From contig VYZI01000148.1 in the NCBI GenBank assembly GCA_013397695.1, positions 124,001 through 188,000 on the forward strand: a DNA stretch of 64,000 nucleotides. Reading direction: 5' to 3'. The notes beneath the pieces are model-generated. The model saw nothing but the letters and a program-made list of their open reading frames with translations, was not told the DNA's origin and did not search any database. The DNA comes from Centropus unirufus. Its lineage: Eukaryota > Chordata > Aves > Cuculiformes > Centropidae. The position numbers were made by a program, and so were the translations under genes. Shown one piece after another: positions 25,555 to 38,600 of this stretch. Positions within the stretch are counted from its first letter, which is position 1. Each line of letters starts with the position of its first letter.

Positions 25555-27094
25555 GAATCCTGATTGGATACGCAGCAAACCAGTTAAAATTGCTGGTTTG
25601 ACTCACGGGGAGTGGTTACAAGAAGTGAAAATTACACAGTGTTATGCACAATGGGGAAACACACAAGAATTATAACCTAAAAATAGGCATTGGAGGAGAC
25701 TGGACAGAGAACTGAGATATCCATAGGTAGCAATCACAGTTAGGATATTCTAATTTTGTACTTTTGACAGTTTAAATAAATTTGGCAATTCCTTGCTGAA
25801 ATCAGAAGAAACTAATTAAAATGTAATGGGAGCAATGACAGGGATTTAATATATTGGAGTCTCTGGTTTGAAAAGCCAGTCTTTGAGCACATCATCTAAA
25901 ATATCTCTCATGAATTTGAGAAACTATGCAATAACAGCTAAAAACCAAATCTTAACTTAGCCACCAAACCACAGGTTTTCAGCAGCCAAGAAGACAGGGT
26001 TGCAGGTGAGCAAACAGACATGAAACTTTAAAAAAGCTTAGGAGAAAGAGTATCAGTTTTATTTCCCTCGAGTAATATTACAGAGACACATACCGCTTTA
26101 AACTCGTTCTGTCTCAACTTACTGCCTCACACACCACTATTCTATCCAGTACCATGCATCTGAAATAAACTCTGGTAGTTTTCCACTTCAGGAAAGGAGG
26201 TAAGAGGGGAGATTCCATTTGTACACCATATTGTTATAGAAACAAACTTTCCTCATAGTGCTCCTTCCACTCTCGAGATCCAACTGCTGTTTCAAACAAT
26301 AGAACAAAAATAATAAGTTTACTGATTGACAGTCACCTCATTATCATGTGTCTTTCTTTTATGACTCCATCAGACTATGAGGAGAAAGCACTAAGCACTG
26401 GAGCTGTAAAATATCCCTATGTTGTTTCTGTCCTAGTACCAAAAGGTTTGCTATTGATCCAATATTTTTATAGATTGCTAATTTACAGGCTGGTTTAATA
26501 GAAACAATGGAACATAAAAAACAGTGGGGACAGGATCTGATTTATCAATGATAGCTTGCACTGCTGCAGACTTGAGCAGTGCATTGTGGTGTTAATTATG
26601 TTCTCTTAAATGGCAGTTAGTCTGAAACAGTGTTTGGATCACAGGAAACAAAAATGAGGAGATGAAATTGAGGACGGCAGAAACATCACAGCATGGGACA
26701 TCATATAATTGCAAAGATCTTCTTGGCAAACTCCCATCCTCCTTTGAAGAAAAGGTAATTTTTTTCCTGCTGCCACATATTTGAAACTTATATATTGTAT
26801 AACAGCAATTTTGTCATGGTGACCAATGAAATGTATTTAATTGCACATCACCCACTCCCTTACTCTGCTGATGCAGGATGAATACACAAAAGGGCTATCT
26901 CGAAAAACAGACTCACTGAGGAAGCTCTTCACCAGAAAACCTTCATTACTGTGATGCTACACAACACATCTTCCACTGATTCAGATCCTCCTTACCCATT
27001 TTCACTAATGGCAGAGTGAATAAGGAGAAAGAACAAGTAAGGCAGAAGCTCTGCTGTTAGCCGAAGACAGCAGTTGGTGGGAAAATACACTAAA

Positions 27095-27222
27095 AATCAC
27101 AGAATTGCAGAATTACTAGGTTGGCAAAGACCTCTGAGATCATCGAGTCCAACCATATCTGCCTACCATTAAACCATATCCCTAAGTACCCCATCTACCC
27201 GTCTTTTAAATACATCCATCCA
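27095..27222 (-). mobile_element. CR1 LINE, short 3' tail
   Basis: This is a minus-strand CR1 tail. It begins with AATCACAGAATTGCAGAAT at 27095 (decayed reverse complement of the terminal repeat). ATCATCGAGTCCAACCATAT and CCGTCTTTTAAATAC follow, as in the other copies of this subfamily. Only about 130 bp of 3' UTR remain. A (CAAA)n run lies just beyond the truncation edge. Confidence 0.88.
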
Positions 27223-27231
27223 AAGATCCTT

Positions 27232-27249
27232 CAAACAAACAAACAAACA
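27232..27249. repeat. (CAAA)n microsatellite
   Basis: About four and a half CAAA units, ten bases from the truncated edge of the CR1 tail. Confidence 0.85.
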
Positions 27250-30200
27250 TAAACACCCTAATGCTCTCACAATATTAGATTACATCAGTGCTGCAGTCCC
27301 TTTTGGTATCTCAGTTGTCATCATTTGTTTGAGTTATGAACAAATGTTTGCTATCCCACATCTATCTACACATCTAAGACATGATTCTTACCATCGGGCT
27401 GCCACCCCCTCTTCCCACTGGAATTACAGAGGGGGTCTCAGGCATCTCAGCTGTGCCTCAGACAAGCTTAATGGTTTCAGAGGGATGAGCTGCATATTCT
27501 TTGTGCTATAAACTGACACACATGCTCACATACGTACAGCCCTCACACATGCAGAACCCTTTTGGCTTCTACCATAGTATGAACGAAAGATGAGACTTCT
27601 AGAGTCAGCTCTCAGTTAGCTGGGACAATTGGCAAAGTAAATTATAAGATATCTGGCTGGAGATTGTGGATACTGGTTCTATTCTGTTACTCAAGTCAAC
27701 CCTAAAGAAATCAAGCCATGCCCATAAATCAGGAAGCTTAGGCCTAACTGTCACACTCTGCAGGACCTTAATCCACTACTACATGATAATACAGTCTCCC
27801 CAGTGATACCCAAGGAGAAACAAATTTCATTTCAAAATTTCAGAAGAAATACAAGTTGATAACACTTTCAAGTGTAAAATCTTTTTGCTATTTCTTTCAA
27901 AATTCAACCTCAACAATGTATCTTTACATTTTTTGAGGTTCTAATGTTTTATCAACAGGTCATATCAGGCAATAAAAATTTTTCCTGGGAATATGCTCTC
28001 TGAGTTTTTGCAGTTTTCCTATTACACTGCAGTGGTGTGTAACCGTTACCAGTCAGTACTATTTTTCTGAACTGATATTTTATTCTGAAGAACATATTCT
28101 TACCAATCTCCATGCAAGCCCTCACTGGCCTGGGAATAATGCAGAAACAAAAGCAGTTGTACATGTATTTCCACTAATCTATGATTTAACTTTACAGAAC
28201 TAATTCTGCTTTTAGTAAAGGGGAAGTCCCTGAATCTCATGAAAGGAAAATGCAGTTATTTGCAAGAACTCCTATTTACTTACCAATACCAAATAAATGT
28301 GCTTTCTTGTACTATCTAGCATTGTTCCTTCCCTAGAATCAAGGAAACACATATGTAGAATATCCATTATATTCAAGGATCATTAGTCAGTTGGTGTCTT
28401 TATCCAAGCTTAGTGTTTGATAGCATCTGGGGAAAAAAATGAAATGTTTCTAAAAAGCCAAAATCTGCTGCTGTTCTATTACTGAATGTATTAATGCACC
28501 TTAAAATAGACACGGTACTTGGTTTTGGTTTATGTCCATACTTTCCAGTCTGTAAGAAATTCTGTAAGAAGTTAGAACCATTTGCAGACAAAGGAAAAGC
28601 TTTAAATGCTTATCCTAATAGATATGTAATTTTGCTGTATGGACCCAGAATATGCAATGATATGATCAGAAATAACAAGAGATGTCAGGCGTTTGGCACA
28701 CAATGGTAAAACACTCACAAGAAGAGGTCATTATAGTGAGTTTGGCCTGTAGCAGTGTCCTGTAGTGAGCTGAGGCAACTGTCAACCTCATTCATATGGC
28801 ATGCAAATCCCTCATGGGATATTGATTTTCGCCTATTCTCCCACTGCCTATGACGGAAACCTTTGGCAGAAAAACTTGGATCCAGATCTCAAGATTGCCA
28901 AGATCCAGGCACAAAAGTGGTCACTTTAGTAGAGTAGATTGAAAATAATTATCAAAACCTGGTACATTTTAATAAATGAGCACTTGTATAAATGGCAATA
29001 TTTGTAAAAATAATTGTATATTATCGAAAGAAAGGAAGAATCAAAATAAAGAATGCAAGTCTTACTAATTCAATCAACTTCATCACAAGTTTTGATGTTC
29101 AGTTTCAATGGACATTTTTACATACTTTAAAGCCTGCCTTACTGCACCAGTAGTTTTCTTGGATTTGGTGGAACTAGCACAGAGGAATGTCTTATATTGG
29201 ATAAGTTCTGAAAATTGACAGCTATTAGACATGTTCCACAAATCCTGATCTTCCTTCACCTTACAAGCTTTCTTCCCAAGCTGAGTTCAGAAGGACTCCT
29301 TCAGCTTACCATGTCATTAAGAGAGGGGACCACATCATATGCCATAATCCAAGTTATACTATTTCAGAAGTGGAGACCTTTAATGATTGTGAATCTTATC
29401 AGGGACAGCCTAGAAATCAAATGCCTTTGCTTATTTTCATTTTAACTGCCCTTCCTTATTGCTGATATATTAATTTAAGATGGTCCTAGAAAGAGCTGTC
29501 TTTAAAACACAAATGAAAAATTTGCTCTGTCTTGGGTTCTAGAAGTTGTCATATATGCAAATTACTGTACTGATTGGTGTTTAAATTTAATAATATTCAG
29601 AGGATAAGTAGGTAGGGACATCTTCGATTTATCACCGCAGCTCTCAGTTTTAACACAGTCTGAACACCACAGAAATGACCAAGAGTTTCGGATGAAGCCA
29701 CAGAGAGTGAAAGAACTCATGCCCACCTCTTTGTCGACATACCTCTTTTTCACATGTGCTGCTGACCAATTCTGCAGCAACTACCTTGTACTTGCACCAG
29801 TGCTCTGCTATCTATGTTGATATAGCAAAACAAAAAGTTTGCAGATTTTTGACACTTCCTTTGTACCCACTCTTTGAATGGTTGCTGAAAAACCTTAAAC
29901 TTGAAACCAAGATTCAGATACCTTGTGGGATTCATAGGTATGCAAAATCCAAGTCACAACCTGGCCCTCAAATAGTATTAAGTAGCCTCTGAAGCAAAGC
30001 TCCTTTATATAAGATATTTAAAATTGAATGAGATGTACCGCTGGAGAGCGTAGTGCAGAACAAACTTGAGTCCTGACTGGGTTGGGGAGGGAGGAAGGAA
30101 GAAAAATGAATGATTCAGTTCACAAGAATGCACAATGTTTTTCAGTTAAAATAAATTTGGCATTTCATGAACAAAAGTAAGAAATGCCCAGGGGAACGGA

Positions 30201-31589
30201 GGGGAGGCACAGATTCAAACAGTGCCCCAGTAGAGAGAAGGCAGTGGCTGTCACGCAACTCGGATGAAGGGCACACAATACTCCAGTGAATTACAGTGTA
30301 ATGTGTTTTGTTTCTGCTCAGCACATTTCACATGCCCTTCAAGAAAACAAAACATAAAAAAGTGCTGCTCAGTCCACCACTGGAAGCCAATGAAAACAGG
30401 CAAAAGTTGAATCCTGTCATCCGTGTGGAGATGCATTACAACATGACAGGCATCCACAAGCAATAAATCTGTAATGCAAAATAGAATCATAATTCAAGGC
30501 CTACCCTGTAATATTTCAGGTTAGAGCTTGAAACTGTCAGAAAGCCAATGGTTCAAAATTTTTCAACACAGAAAAAATTTATTTTGAAATGGGGTCAGAG
30601 GTATAGACAGGGATGAGATGATGTGCTGCTCGGCTGAAAGTAGTACCTTTCACCTTAGTTTCGCAGACTCGATGGCCATGGAAAATGAAGAGTGAGTGTA
30701 AGAAGAGAGATCTGTGAATGAAAATAGAAAGAATGAATAAAGGTTACTTGTGACATTCTTCTCAGGTTAAGGCCTTATTCAAAGAGAAAGTAGTGTAGTG
30801 TTGATCACCACATTCTGGTCTGAAAGACAGGCAAAATGTTGGTTGGGGTTTGCTGTGCAAGCAGCATGAGCAAACCTCCAGCCCCTTTTGATCAACAAAA
30901 AGCTCATCTCATGTGAAATGACTTTCAAAAGAAAATCACAAAACGTAATGAACAATTCCATAATTGGTCTTCTAAAAGAGATGAAAACACTATCATCAGG
31001 AAGGGCATATTGCACAATGGTTTTGCAAACCAATTAACAGTTTTTCGCATCAGAAATCAGTATAAGAAAAACTTAAAATTATAATGGCAACTTTTATAAA
31101 ATGAAGGACAGGTAAAAGCCTCTCCAATATCCAATTAAATACTGACTTAAAAACAAGGTCCCTGAGGCATCTCCAGTTGAATTGAGATTGGAGATTCACA
31201 AAAAGTGTCTCCTCTAGAATGATTACTAGTTTTAGGAAGTTTCCCATATTTAGTTCAGATAATATTTCATAATATTGAGTATATGCAATTATAGATATTA
31301 TTATACATATCTGTTTTATAATGATTCTGTAAAGAGCTCTTGAAGCCAACTCAGTCACCTGATGACTTTTATTCCGCATGACCAGAAAATGTCCATTGCT
31401 AACAGATCTTTTAAGCAACAGAAAAACAAGATAAACACTTAAAAACAGAGATATTAAGAACATTTTTGCAGATCTCCATAAAAAATCCTGATTTAGGGTC
31501 CTGGCAACTACACCAATTTGTCACGAATTGGCAATTTTGACCACTTAAAGAATCACTGTCAAAGGTATCGGCAAAAGCATTGAAATATG
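27250..31589. other. Unassigned DNA
   Basis: No gene, RNA or repeat was recognised. The longest frame is a 137-codon minus-strand one at 31050-31463. It is hydrophobic and A/T-driven, matches no family I know, and lies within chance length. Confidence 0.5.
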
Positions 31590-32260
31590 TTATAAAAATC
31601 TGACTTAACAGCCCTCGGTGGCAAGGTTCACTCTATTGCTGTACTGCACAAAGGATATAGCAATAACTGAAAACTACTAAGACAGAGCTGAAGTCACCAA
31701 GACAAAATCTTAGTGCAATATAATATAAAGTTATGTGCAATTCCAGTCAATTATCAAAGATCTGCAGTTGATAAGAGGTTTCTCTGCCTCAAGAGGCAAC
31801 CTTGAGAGGTGTCCCAGCTCAAGGGGCGATCACAAACATGCAGCCAGCTGCATAGCAGGGAGAGTTCAAAGAAGGCTCACATAGACTGTCATAATTATGG
31901 AACGAAGTTGTTGGCTCGTAGTCAAATTACATGCAATGGAAAAGGTATGTATGAGACTCCTTGCATGACTCCCTTGCATGACATTTCCAAGACTCCTCTT
32001 GGAAAAGGCACCCGCTATGTATGTATTAATCACGTGATCGGTGTTCCAAGGTCATATGCATCGATGCTCACTGTGTCACTCCATTCCTTTGTGGGCTTTC
32101 AGAGAATAATTCTTGGCCTGGTTACAGCTTAAGTCTTTACTTTCTTTGGAGCCTGTACCAAACTACCCTGAATTTGGTTAAGGAGTCATGTGCATCCATG
32201 TCAGTTTTAGGCTTATTCTTGCAATACATTCCAGACTAGTAAAAAAACCTCTCCCTACAA
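31590..32260. other. CpG-richer block of unknown origin, possibly an old LTR element
   Basis: This stretch stands out from its surroundings. At least eight CpG dinucleotides occur between 31610 and 32060, whereas neighbouring DNA has very few. It also contains balanced GC wording and a 107-codon plus-strand frame at 31809-32132. Its style (GAGGTGTCCCAGCTCAAGGG, then GGAGAGTTCAAAG) reminds me of avian endogenous retroviral LTR or internal sequence, but I cannot match it to a named family. I find no clear TG...CA ends, target-site duplication or retroviral protein motif. Alternatives are a unique regulatory region or a processed transcript remnant. The orientation is not established. Confidence 0.3.
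31956..31980 (+). repeat. Tandem duplication, 12/13-bp unit
   Basis: ACTCCTTGCATG (31956-31967) is followed directly by ACTCCCTTGCATG (31968-31980), differing by one inserted C. It lies in the unclassified CpG-richer block. Confidence 0.85.
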
Positions 32261-32817
32261 TTCTTTAGAATTTTCATTATTCAGTTCAATCATGCAAGAC
32301 CTTTAACGAAATTATATAGGAAGAAACATTTCCAAATTTTTCTGTTTGATTTCTTGACTATTCAACCTGCCGTATGAAGTAAGCGATTCTTAATATTTAA
32401 TAAAATGAAGGCTCTATAAGATGTTTTTCATCACTATTCTGTTGATAATGGAAGATTCAAAAAAGAGCCCCTTTAACTCTCACAGAGGCTGGAGTGCTAG
32501 AGAATGTAAAGTACTAAAAACCTGGAAGAGTGTGTGTGGGTAGGCAAGAGAAAGTTATGCCAGGAAGGTTCAATTCTGAATGCCCATAAACATATTCTTT
32601 AAACACTTTTTCTGGTAGATTATAAAACCCTTTTTTCCAGAACTCATGTAAATTATAGCTGCATTTGAGCTTGGATAAATAGACTATATCTGTTAAAGAA
32701 ATAATTTCATAGCTACATTCAGAAGAATATTGCTCCTGTCCACTCCTATAAGATGGTCCCTTACGTTCACTAGAGCTATTGGTGAACAGGTAATTACTGA
32801 AGCAGTGTATATCTTTC

Positions 32818-32836
32818 TATATATATATATTTATAA
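32818..32836. repeat. (TA)n microsatellite
   Basis: Six to seven TA units followed by TTTATA; low complexity and probably variable in length. Confidence 0.85.
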
Positions 32837-35597
32837 CTCCCTACTGCAAACCTTTTTACTCAGACCCAGCAAAATGTTTTGTCCACATTAGGTATGACCA
32901 CCTTACCTTCCCTTTGCCCCAACCCAGTTTCCTTTTCTAGAGAGCAGTGACAGAGCCAAATCTGCTCTACTGGCACAAGAATGCTCTCCTTTTTTTCTGA
33001 TTTTCTTTAGCATCCTCCTTCCTCCACAATGCTTCTCTCCTTTGTTATGTTTTCTAAGAGTTCATAGGTTTTAATGAAAAGTATAACTGGTGATATACAA
33101 ATCTGGAATATTTGTCTTCTTCTCTGATCCCAGAGAGCTCACCGCACATCAGAGCTATAAAGGAGTCATTTCAAGAGGGCCAGCTGTCACAAAGGAGCCA
33201 GTCTGCTGCCTCCTGCCTAGAGGGAAGATTGAAACCAAGCAGGAAATGTCCTGTCAAAGCCGTAAACCTATGGGGGGATAAGGAGCCGTGAAGGTGAGTC
33301 TACATTGTGTGCCTGGCCAAGAGTGTTCCAGCCTTCTTAATGGCCTTGGTAAAACTGTAACCACAGGGTGATGGGAATAACAGCATATAGAGTTGTTCAG
33401 CAAATGGCACTCTGAAACCAAAATAGCAATGCAAGACAGCTGGGAAGGTTCTCCCTCAAAAAATTATTCCTTTTGAAGGATATTCTTGGGTGGTGAAGAA
33501 TGTTTTCCCCAACAGATTTCTGGCAGGCTTCAATGCAAGACTATGTAAGTAGGGCATGGGCTGAAGCATTCCTGTGTCACAGGAACTTTGAACTGCTAGA
33601 AGAAGTGCCTCAGCAAGGGGCAGCTGGATCGAGCTTACAACAGGCTGAGCCTTCAGTTTTCCCCCATACTCAGAAGAACCTGACTAAACCACCGTTATCT
33701 TTTCATTCACTAGGCTAACTATTATTGTCTCCATGAAGTCATATCCCTTTTTTCCTTTGAAATTATTCCTGCTTATGCCACTGTTTGCCCACGATACTTT
33801 TTTTTGACAATTTTCTGCAATCATAAGCCAGAGGAGGAAACTTTATTAAATCAGTGCTATCTCAGAAAAATTACTGACAAAACTTCCCTGGAAGAAGCCC
33901 ATTTGTACAATAATAACAATATGAAAGTGCACACTTTATAAGCTAGCATAGCATTTACTATGAATGGACTGAAGGCTCAAAGCTAAAATATGAATGTGCT
34001 TATCTGCTGAAGGTACGTATCAGTTGCATCATAAAACATGCCCAAAAATCTCACATAACTTTATTATCTCTCTTTAAACTTTATTTAAGCCTTTTGAAAG
34101 TCATCATTTCTACACCACTGAATCTTTGTATTTCTTTAAGTTGCTATAGAAGAAAATAGGAAAAAATGTCTTTTTTAACTCAACATGAAACGGTTCCCCT
34201 TCAAGATGGGAATTACCCAGCTTACAAATCTTCACAGTCCATGAGATTGCCTTTCCAATTCATCACAGGAGGCAAGTTTGCTACTTTCTTTTCTTCTGAG
34301 CTAGGTATCTTACCAAATACCAGAGGTTTCAAAGGCAAGGTCATGCAGAGGAGACAGCAGACTTTCTAGTGTGTCCTGGATTCACTGTATCTCTGAAACT
34401 GTCTTGGGGTGTCCTATGAAGAAAAAGCATTGCCTTGGATCTTTCCCACTGGGAGAATTCTTTCCTCTTACAAAACATTCCTTGGAGAAATTGAGACAAT
34501 TAACAATTAAACAGATCCTACAGACACCTAGACACAGTAGCATTGCAGGCACTACCTCAGGTCAGCCAGCTGAATTAAACCAGTTTTTCCTCTGCTCTTG
34601 AAGACAAATTGTGCTATGCTTATGCAACTGAAAAGTGTGCAAAGGCACTAAAAGACAATGAGGTCACTGCTAATTTTACACCAATACATTTAAATTTTGC
34701 AGATCTAATATAGTATGAAGTAAAAATCATTATTTTACACAAGATAGAAAATAAATTGTAAAAAGCCAAGGAAGGCAGCAGGAAGAGAAAGAAAACCATT
34801 CCACAACAAATAAGCTACACAGGTGAATAAATTTTGAGGTGCCAGTGATCCAGATGGATAAGGTCTTTAGCCACAGAATCATCCTTTCCCTTGGTGGTAT
34901 TATGTCCTAGTATACAGCAGTGCTAACGTGGAACAGAGGCTCTAATCCTGGATCCTCCTAGAACTTCCTTTGTGTGGTAGACTAGATCACATGTACCCAG
35001 GTCAAGTTTTCAAAGGTTGAAGTACACCAGTAGAAGTGCAAAACATTCAAATTCTTCGGCTTTAATGCAAACTTAGTAATGTGGCTTCAAACAGAGAACA
35101 TAGTCTCCGTGTTCCCACTTTCCACCTCCATGAAAAATTAATAGCATAATTCCTCTCCCTTCAAAGTTATATGCACACATAGTTTTATTCACCTGTAAGA
35201 TCCCTCTTATCTGACATTTGCTAGCATTCACTTCCAACTTACTCAGAAATGCAGGATGCCTTTTAAATAAATGAATATCATTTACCACAGGTTGATTTTT
35301 ATAAACAGGTTGGGGGTTTTTTGCTGCAAAACCTAGGATGCAATTTGTTCCCATTGACATATCCTTGGCTGAATGGATAGATTGTAACTCTCACAGAGCA
35401 AGGCAGTGATGGAGCCTATCTCTGACCCACTGAATATTTACACATCTTTCACACAAGATGCAATGAAGTAAACACTAGGGAGTGACAGGGACCCATGTCA
35501 ATATATCATATATCATAAGGACTATGGAGAGGAAAAGTACTTTGGTTTCTACATCGATTTTGACCAAAACAACACTTTAAAACTAGATTTAAGAAGT

Positions 35598-35626
35598 AGG
35601 GAAGGGAAGAGAAGGGAGAAGGGAAA
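35598..35626 (+). repeat. Polypurine (GGGAA-like) tract
   Basis: 29 consecutive purines made of GGGAA- and GAGAAG-type units. Such tracts are simple repeats and can adopt triplex structures; no function is implied here. Confidence 0.85.
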
Positions 35627-38600
35627 TAAAAAGAGCAACATAGGAGGGGTATATAAGAAGTTGAATTCTGGAGGAATAAAGGAGGAGTAAAACTAAGAAT
35701 TCAACACAATATTAATCTGCTGTTATGATGCTGCAGTTGGGGCTTGGAACACTGAAGAGTCAAGCTGCTACTGAACCACTATTAAAAAAAACCTGTCTAG
35801 ATTTCTGGAAGCACTTATGCCCAAGTGTCTTTTCCATACCAACTTTTTTCCCTTCTCCTGTTATCAGCTGGAAAGTTACACGGTGAAGTACAACTCTCCT
35901 ATATAGTACTGTTCAAATCAGCTTTTTTAAAAAATGGAAATAATGCAGCTAGCTAGAGGAACTCAAAAACATTGTAATGAACCTAAGCTGGAACTCCTTC
36001 ACCCTTCCATCAACAGTCTTGTACTTGGCTAGTAAAAGGAAGAGGAGAAAGAAATACTTTGAAATGCCTATTTTTTAGCATGTATTTTCACTACCTGCTT
36101 GCAATACGCACCTGTTGTCTCTGTCTTGTATTTTGATTATAAGTTCTCCAGGGCAGGAACCATTTTCATTCTGTCTAGCACAATGAGTTCCGTACATAAC
36201 AGCTGCAGTGGTCAAGGGCTACAGTACATGTAAATAGCAAGGAGATATTTAGGATTGGTCATTATAATCACATTCATTCTCAGAACTGTCGTTATGTCTT
36301 TGTAGATACTGCTTCATCTGTGCTACTTAGTGTAAAGCCTTCACTGCAGAGTCATGCAAGCCCTGGCACTGCATAGCAATGCACTTCTGAGAAAAACATG
36401 TGAGGAGGACAAAGGAGAAAAGAGGTGATTAACTTTCTGGCAGGTAGATGTTAATCCACAGAGAACCTTCTCACACTCATACAACTACAACTGGCAGCTC
36501 TAAGAGATTAAAGTTCTTCAAGCATCAGTCTAGTCTTAGGCTGGAACTTGGCAGCTCCAGGGGGAAATCAAGACGTGTCCAGATGGGAAGGAAGGTGAGA
36601 CAGAGCCAAGAGTCCACAGAAAGGGAAGCTGGCAGCCAGGAAAAAAACCCTTGGTTTAACTTCATAACAAAAAAGCACTCTGCAGTGTTTCCATCTGACT
36701 TCCTCACTATTTTATATTTTTTCCGCATTAATCATTCCACCCAGAACAGGGCGACACTGTACATCAGAGCTGAGGTCTGGTGTTCAGAACTGCTGAGGAG
36801 AACTAAAAGAAAAGATTCAGGGTGTTGGTGACTTGAACATGGCTCAGTCACAGTAGAAAGACCACAGTTTACTTCATATGTTGCTTTCCTGCATAAGGAA
36901 AAAGAAACAAACCACACAAAATCCATTTCAGGTTTTTCTACGCCCTAGTGTTCTGTTTTTTCTTTCGTCTTTTGCATATTTCAGTTTGCTCTCAGGCTTG
37001 TTCTGTAATGAGCTTACTAACCTCTCCCAAGCTGCAGTCCACTGTTGGTTTACTCTAGTTCTAGGGGGCATTCTGCCTGGACAACATGCATAATATCTCA
37101 TAACACTTTGGTTCACCAACAAACACTCATCGAATGCTGTGTGTCCATGAAAGTACCAGTATGGAAGTCAGTCACAGTCAACCAGAGGCTATTTGAACTG
37201 AGGGGAAAACATTCTTATGTCTAAAAACTACCTGGCCCTTTTATGCTGGCCAGAATATAATCATGGCCAATGCTATGAGAAGGGGCCTAGTTAGTCCTAG
37301 AAAAAAAAGTCTGCCACAAGCATTGTGGATGCAATCTACTCTACCTCCTGTTTTTGACAGTACAGACACAGCAATGAACATATTAGTTAAGATCCTGCTA
37401 TCAGTTGTCACCTGGAGGAGCCTTCCTCTCCGCTGATTGATTATAGAGGGAGTTTAAGTAGACAAGTCTACTAACTTAATCAACTGAATTACTTGCCTAA
37501 AGAACAGTACTGAAAAAACTTTATCTATGTGGCTAAAATCAAGACATTTATTCCAATTGAAATGAATACAAAAAATCCAGAAAGGATTCTGCACTGGGAT
37601 GCAACCAGAACATTGCCTGTGAGAACAGCTGCAAAAAACCCATAAGTAGAATCTTTTCATTGTGTTGGACATCATTAAACATAAGCTTCATTCAGGAATT
37701 TCCACTGCAGAATCTACAAGGGTTTAGGAAACAAATCTTTGAATATTTAATAGCTGATAATAGTATTATTGTTGTACCTAGCACTTGGCAAGCCAAATTG
37801 CACCAAGCACATTTTAGGCTACATAGAGAAGGAGCTGCAATTCTGATTTCTAAATACACACCTTTTGGGTATGAAACCTACTTTCTCTTTGATGAGCAAA
37901 ACCATTGTGAAATGCAAAACAAATAATATATGCTCTTCTCTCTACTAAAAAATTCATGGATAAATGAAAAGCCTCTAACACTGGGTAAATGAAGAGCATT
38001 TTCCTGCTTTGAGCAGGCAAAACAAATGTTCTGGAAAGTCACAAATTTTTAAATGTCTTATCTTGGCTTAAACAAGGTTGTATTAGGAGAACGTATCTAG
38101 CAAATTTCAAGTCTCTTGGGAAGTTCTGAAAAACTTCTTGAGAACAGATTACAATATTTTTCAAAAAAAGCTCTGCATCCTATGAAATGGCACTAATTAT
38201 TTTTGCAATGATTAGGCAAAGATGTATTTCATTAAAGACAGGAGAGCTGAAAAAAAGTAACAAATCAACATCGTAGTTCACTGAATATAACAGAATATAT
38301 AGCTTACAATTCAACCTGAAGATCTCTGTCAGCACATAGGTTTTTCAAGTGTCCAAAACATTACAACCAGTTGTCTCAAGCACAGTCTTGAAGAGAGTTT
38401 CTGGGAGCAGAGAGAGTAGCAAAGTTTAAGCAGATGCAAGGCACTGAAAGAGAACCAAGGCAAAATAGAACCATGAGAACGAGACATTTTGGAAAGATCC
38501 AAATCTGGTAGACAGTCATCAGAATTGTAATACCATATAGCTTTACAGAGCTTGATGGAAAGACAGGAATAAAAATCTGAAACAAAAAAAAATAAAAGGA

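Larger units (their letters stand above)
22920..27094. other. Unassigned DNA
   Basis: No gene was recognised. It contains a short (TC)n run and a small imperfect tandem duplication, listed separately. At 25037-25505, four open frames on both strands overlap (98 to 119 codons). Mutually overlapping frames and no family match argue against coding. Confidence 0.5.

Noticed and set aside
31050..31463. 137-codon minus-strand hydrophobic open frame
   Set aside because: It lies in A/T-rich DNA, shows no family similarity, and two or so such frames are expected by chance at this composition.
33287..33300. AAGGTGAGT, a good splice-donor match downstream of a 63-codon frame
   Set aside because: One consensus donor is expected often by chance, and the upstream frame has no conserved protein features or matching acceptor.
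36448..36831. 127-codon basic, serine-rich plus-strand frame
   Set aside because: No known domain, and opposite-strand frames of similar quality overlap it.
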